Shown one piece after another: positions 5,872 through 7,222 of a stretch of 7,222 nt of DNA (position 1 is the first letter of the stretch; each line of letters begins with the position of its first letter). The notes below the pieces were generated by a model that was not told where the DNA came from, did not search any database, and saw only the letters and a program-made list of their open reading frames with translations. Both the position numbers and the translations under genes were made by a program. The DNA is from Bacteroidetes bacterium UBA6161 (GTDB lineage Bacteria; Bacteroidota; Bacteroidia; NS11-12g; UBA955), in contig DIUJ01000064.1 of the NCBI GenBank assembly GCA_002422315.1, positions 1 to 7,222 of the forward strand, written 5' to 3'.

Positions 5872-5961
5872 GAATTAAATTTTGATTTGGCACATAATTT
5901 TGGAAACAATATAGTGTAGCAGATATCTTACTTCAATTCGAAGTGATTATACCACTATAAA

Positions 5962-5990
5962 CCTCCCTTTGGTTTTCAAAAATAGAAAAA
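5962..5990 (-). repeat. 29-bp intergenic element, copy 3 (upstream of the Fic gene)
   Basis: It matches the other two copies at 25 of 29 positions, with all four changes in the CCTCCGTATTGG end. On the minus strand it carries TATTTTTG (5986-5979) inside a perfect 7-bp TGGTTTT...AAAACCA inverted repeat (10-nt loop, 5992-5969). It is 126 nt from the fic ATG, further than in the other two gaps. Confidence 0.7.
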
Positions 5991-6152
5991 CCACAACTTC
6001 ATTATGTTCCTATTAAGCTACTTTTTACAAGTGAAAATATATCTGACTAAACGATTGCCTCTCTTAAAAAGCCTCTAATGAAGTCATTTTTTGCTTAAAA
6101 AATTCAAATTTGAAGGTTTTGGAATAGTTGTGCAATAGTCCGCCTCAGGAGG

Positions 6153-6170
6153 AACAGCTACGCCTGTTAT
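6153..6170 (-). repeat. AACAG-N6-CTGTT hairpin after the 7131-6181 stop codon
   Basis: AACAG (6153-6157) and CTGTT (6164-6168) form the same 5-bp stem and 6-nt loop as at 3890-3905, followed by the same AT dinucleotide. TTGTGCAATAG (6128-6138) corresponds to TTGTACAACAG at the other site, with an extra GC-rich CCGCCTCAGGAGG stretch (6140-6152) between. It begins 11 nt beyond the stop codon. Confidence 0.65.
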
Positions 6171-6180
6171 GCGTTTGCTT

Positions 6181-7131
6181 TTATTGTGTCATAAGCAGTT
6201 GTTCAAAATCTTTTACTATGTCAAAATAGTCATACTCAAATTTATCAATATGACAACTAATAATCCCGCTACGTATTAATTGGGCATTCTTTAAAATGTC
6301 TTTAATTCTTTTATCATTGTCAGCGGTTGCTATATAACCAAATTTTTCTTGCATATACATCAACGTTCTTGCGGCAAAAAGTCGACTCGTTGGGCTTGGC
6401 GAAAACAAAATGCTTTCCAATGCTTGATAGTCTTTGTTAACAATGAAAAAACGAAGGTTATTAAACGTTTCGCTTCCTAATCCAAAAGTTATATAATACG
6501 GTTTAGTAAAAGTTCCACCCGTCATCACATCTGTGAAATAATTTATAGCTTGTCTTCTTTGATAGTTTGTGTCAGCGGATTCAATAAACAACTGTCCTGA
6601 ATCCTTTAAATATTTTTTTACATTTTCAAGGTATGTCTTCTCATAACTAATTTGTCCGTTTAAACATTCAAATGGTAATTGAATTACATCAAGCAAATAT
6701 TTTTGCACAATTTCTTTATGGTTACTAATTGTAAGTCTCAGTTTTATCACATTATCACCAAAATAGATAGCGTCAACATTACAAGAACCATAGCCACCGT
6801 GTATTGTGTGTTGAGTTGATTTTAAACCGTAACCCAAATCTTTAGAGTGGCTTTGGCAATTGCATTTACCATCTAAAAAATTAGGAATAAATTTTTTAAT
6901 TTCTGTGAGTGTCGAACCATTTGCTGGTAACTTATTGAGTTTGTTTTTAATAATTTCTTTGTCTTTTTGCAACCATTCTAAATGAATAGGGTCTTCTAGT
7001 TTATCGTCTCTATCATTGCAGTATGGAATAAACGATGATGGTTTTATTGAGTCTGCAATTATAGATTGTCCAAATAATGCATTTGGTATTGTAAAGCTAA
7101 AAATGGCTAAATACTTATAAAATATCCTCAT
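6181..7131 (-). CDS. Secreted orphan protein with N-terminal signal peptide
   Basis: A 316-residue protein that I do not recognise. From ATG 7131 it begins MRIFYKYLAIFSFTIPNALFGQ, a typical signal peptide with likely cleavage before or at Gln22, so the protein should be exported to the periplasm or beyond. The mature part has Cys pairs (CNDRD near 36; GKCNCQS near 89-91; SCNV near 117) and a C-terminal helical part where SPTSRLFAARTLMYMQEKFG (about 244-263) resembles one HEAT-like repeat, seen in several orphan Bacteroidota proteins. The frame runs open to a TTG at 7221, but that stretch is intergenic in character (GC-richer, hairpin-forming) and would hide the signal peptide, so ATG 7131 is chosen. 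The gene appears complete. It stands first in the minus-strand block and its role is unknown. Confidence 0.78.
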   Translation of the reverse strand: MRIFYKYLAIFSFTIPNALFGQSIIADSIKPSSFIPYCNDRDDKLEDPIHLEWLQKDKEIIKNKLNKLPANGSTLTEIKKFIPNFLDGKCNCQSHSKDLGYGLKSTQHTIHGGYGSCNVDAIYFGDNVIKLRLTISNHKEIVQKYLLDVIQLPFECLNGQISYEKTYLENVKKYLKDSGQLFIESADTNYQRRQAINYFTDVMTGGTFTKPYYITFGLGSETFNNLRFFIVNKDYQALESILFSPSPTSRLFAARTLMYMQEKFGYIATADNDKRIKDILKNAQLIRSGIISCHIDKFEYDYFDIVKDFEQLLMTQ

Positions 7132-7181
7132 TGTTTTTGTATTGATGTCACATAAACTTGCCCATGAACGTTTTCGGGCTT

Positions 7182-7205
7182 TGCATTCGGTCGGATTTCG
7201 AAGCA
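7182..7205. repeat. Bulged hairpin upstream of the secreted-protein gene
   Basis: TGCATTCG (7182-7189) pairs with CGAAGCA (7199-7205) to give 7 base pairs with one unpaired A, around a 9-nt loop. The surrounding 7160-7222 is clearly richer in GC than the rest of the window and looks like the end of an element that continues outside. Confidence 0.45.
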
Positions 7206-7222
7206 CTTCACTGTCAACCAAG

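Larger units (their letters stand above)
5836..6180. other. 345-bp non-coding gap between the secreted-protein gene and the Fic gene
   Basis: From right to left it holds the AACAG-N6-CTGTT hairpin after the gene ending at 6181, an AT-rich middle without any plausible gene (about 6000-6115), the third 29-bp element (5962-5990), an AT-rich stretch, the fic -7 box and the tandem palindromic operator. No RNA gene or insertion sequence was recognised. Confidence 0.7.

Noticed and set aside
7132..7221. 30-residue N-terminal extension of the secreted protein from a TTG codon
   Set aside because: It would bury a good signal peptide; the DNA is hairpin-forming and of different composition, so ATG 7131 is preferred.

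Overview
The window looks like an accessory stretch of a Bacteroidota chromosome (Flavobacteriia, Cytophagia or Chitinophagia type). This rests on four things: very AT-rich DNA, start codons without a clear Shine-Dalgarno sequence, TAnnTTTG-type -7 promoter boxes, and gene families common in that phylum (S23-type four-helix-bundle protein, AAA/DUF4143 ATPase, DUF4328 membrane protein, short-lipobox lipoproteins). No rRNA, tRNA, CRISPR array, transposase or integrase was found.

Left block (1-2110, + strand): a four-helix-bundle protein gene (92-442) follows a strong inverted repeat. An AAA ATPase with a C-terminal DUF4143 domain (665-1951) follows. The two intergenic spaces here are made of repeats. 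A 78-bp direct repeat (73/78 identical) lies on both sides of the ATPase gene, with an internal 38-bp period. Three 33-bp tandem units, the last carrying the best promoter in the window, stand directly before the ATPase start.

Right block (2213-7131, all - strand): reading down the minus strand, the genes are a secreted orphan protein (7131-6181), a Fic-family AMP-transferase with its own inhibitory motif and a C-terminal winged helix (5835-4879), two orphan lipoproteins (4641-3916 and 3673-3032) and a DUF4328 membrane protein (2887-2213). The genes look unrelated in function. Three of the four gaps are about 240-345 bp and hold shared elements: a 29-bp element upstream of three genes, and a small AACAG-N6-CTGTT hairpin just after two stop codons. 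The 4641-3916 lipoprotein ORF is bracketed by a perfect 15-bp inverted repeat that nearly touches its start codon and overlaps its stop codon. This layout resembles an array of single-gene cassettes, as in integron-like systems, but no canonical attC site or integrase is visible, so it is offered as a hypothesis.

The fic gene has a second clear signal: two tandem copies of the 11-bp palindrome TGATAGTATCA between a -7 box and the start codon, a likely operator. The most useful follow-up targets are this operator, the cassette-like boundaries and the triplicated promoter module before the ATPase.
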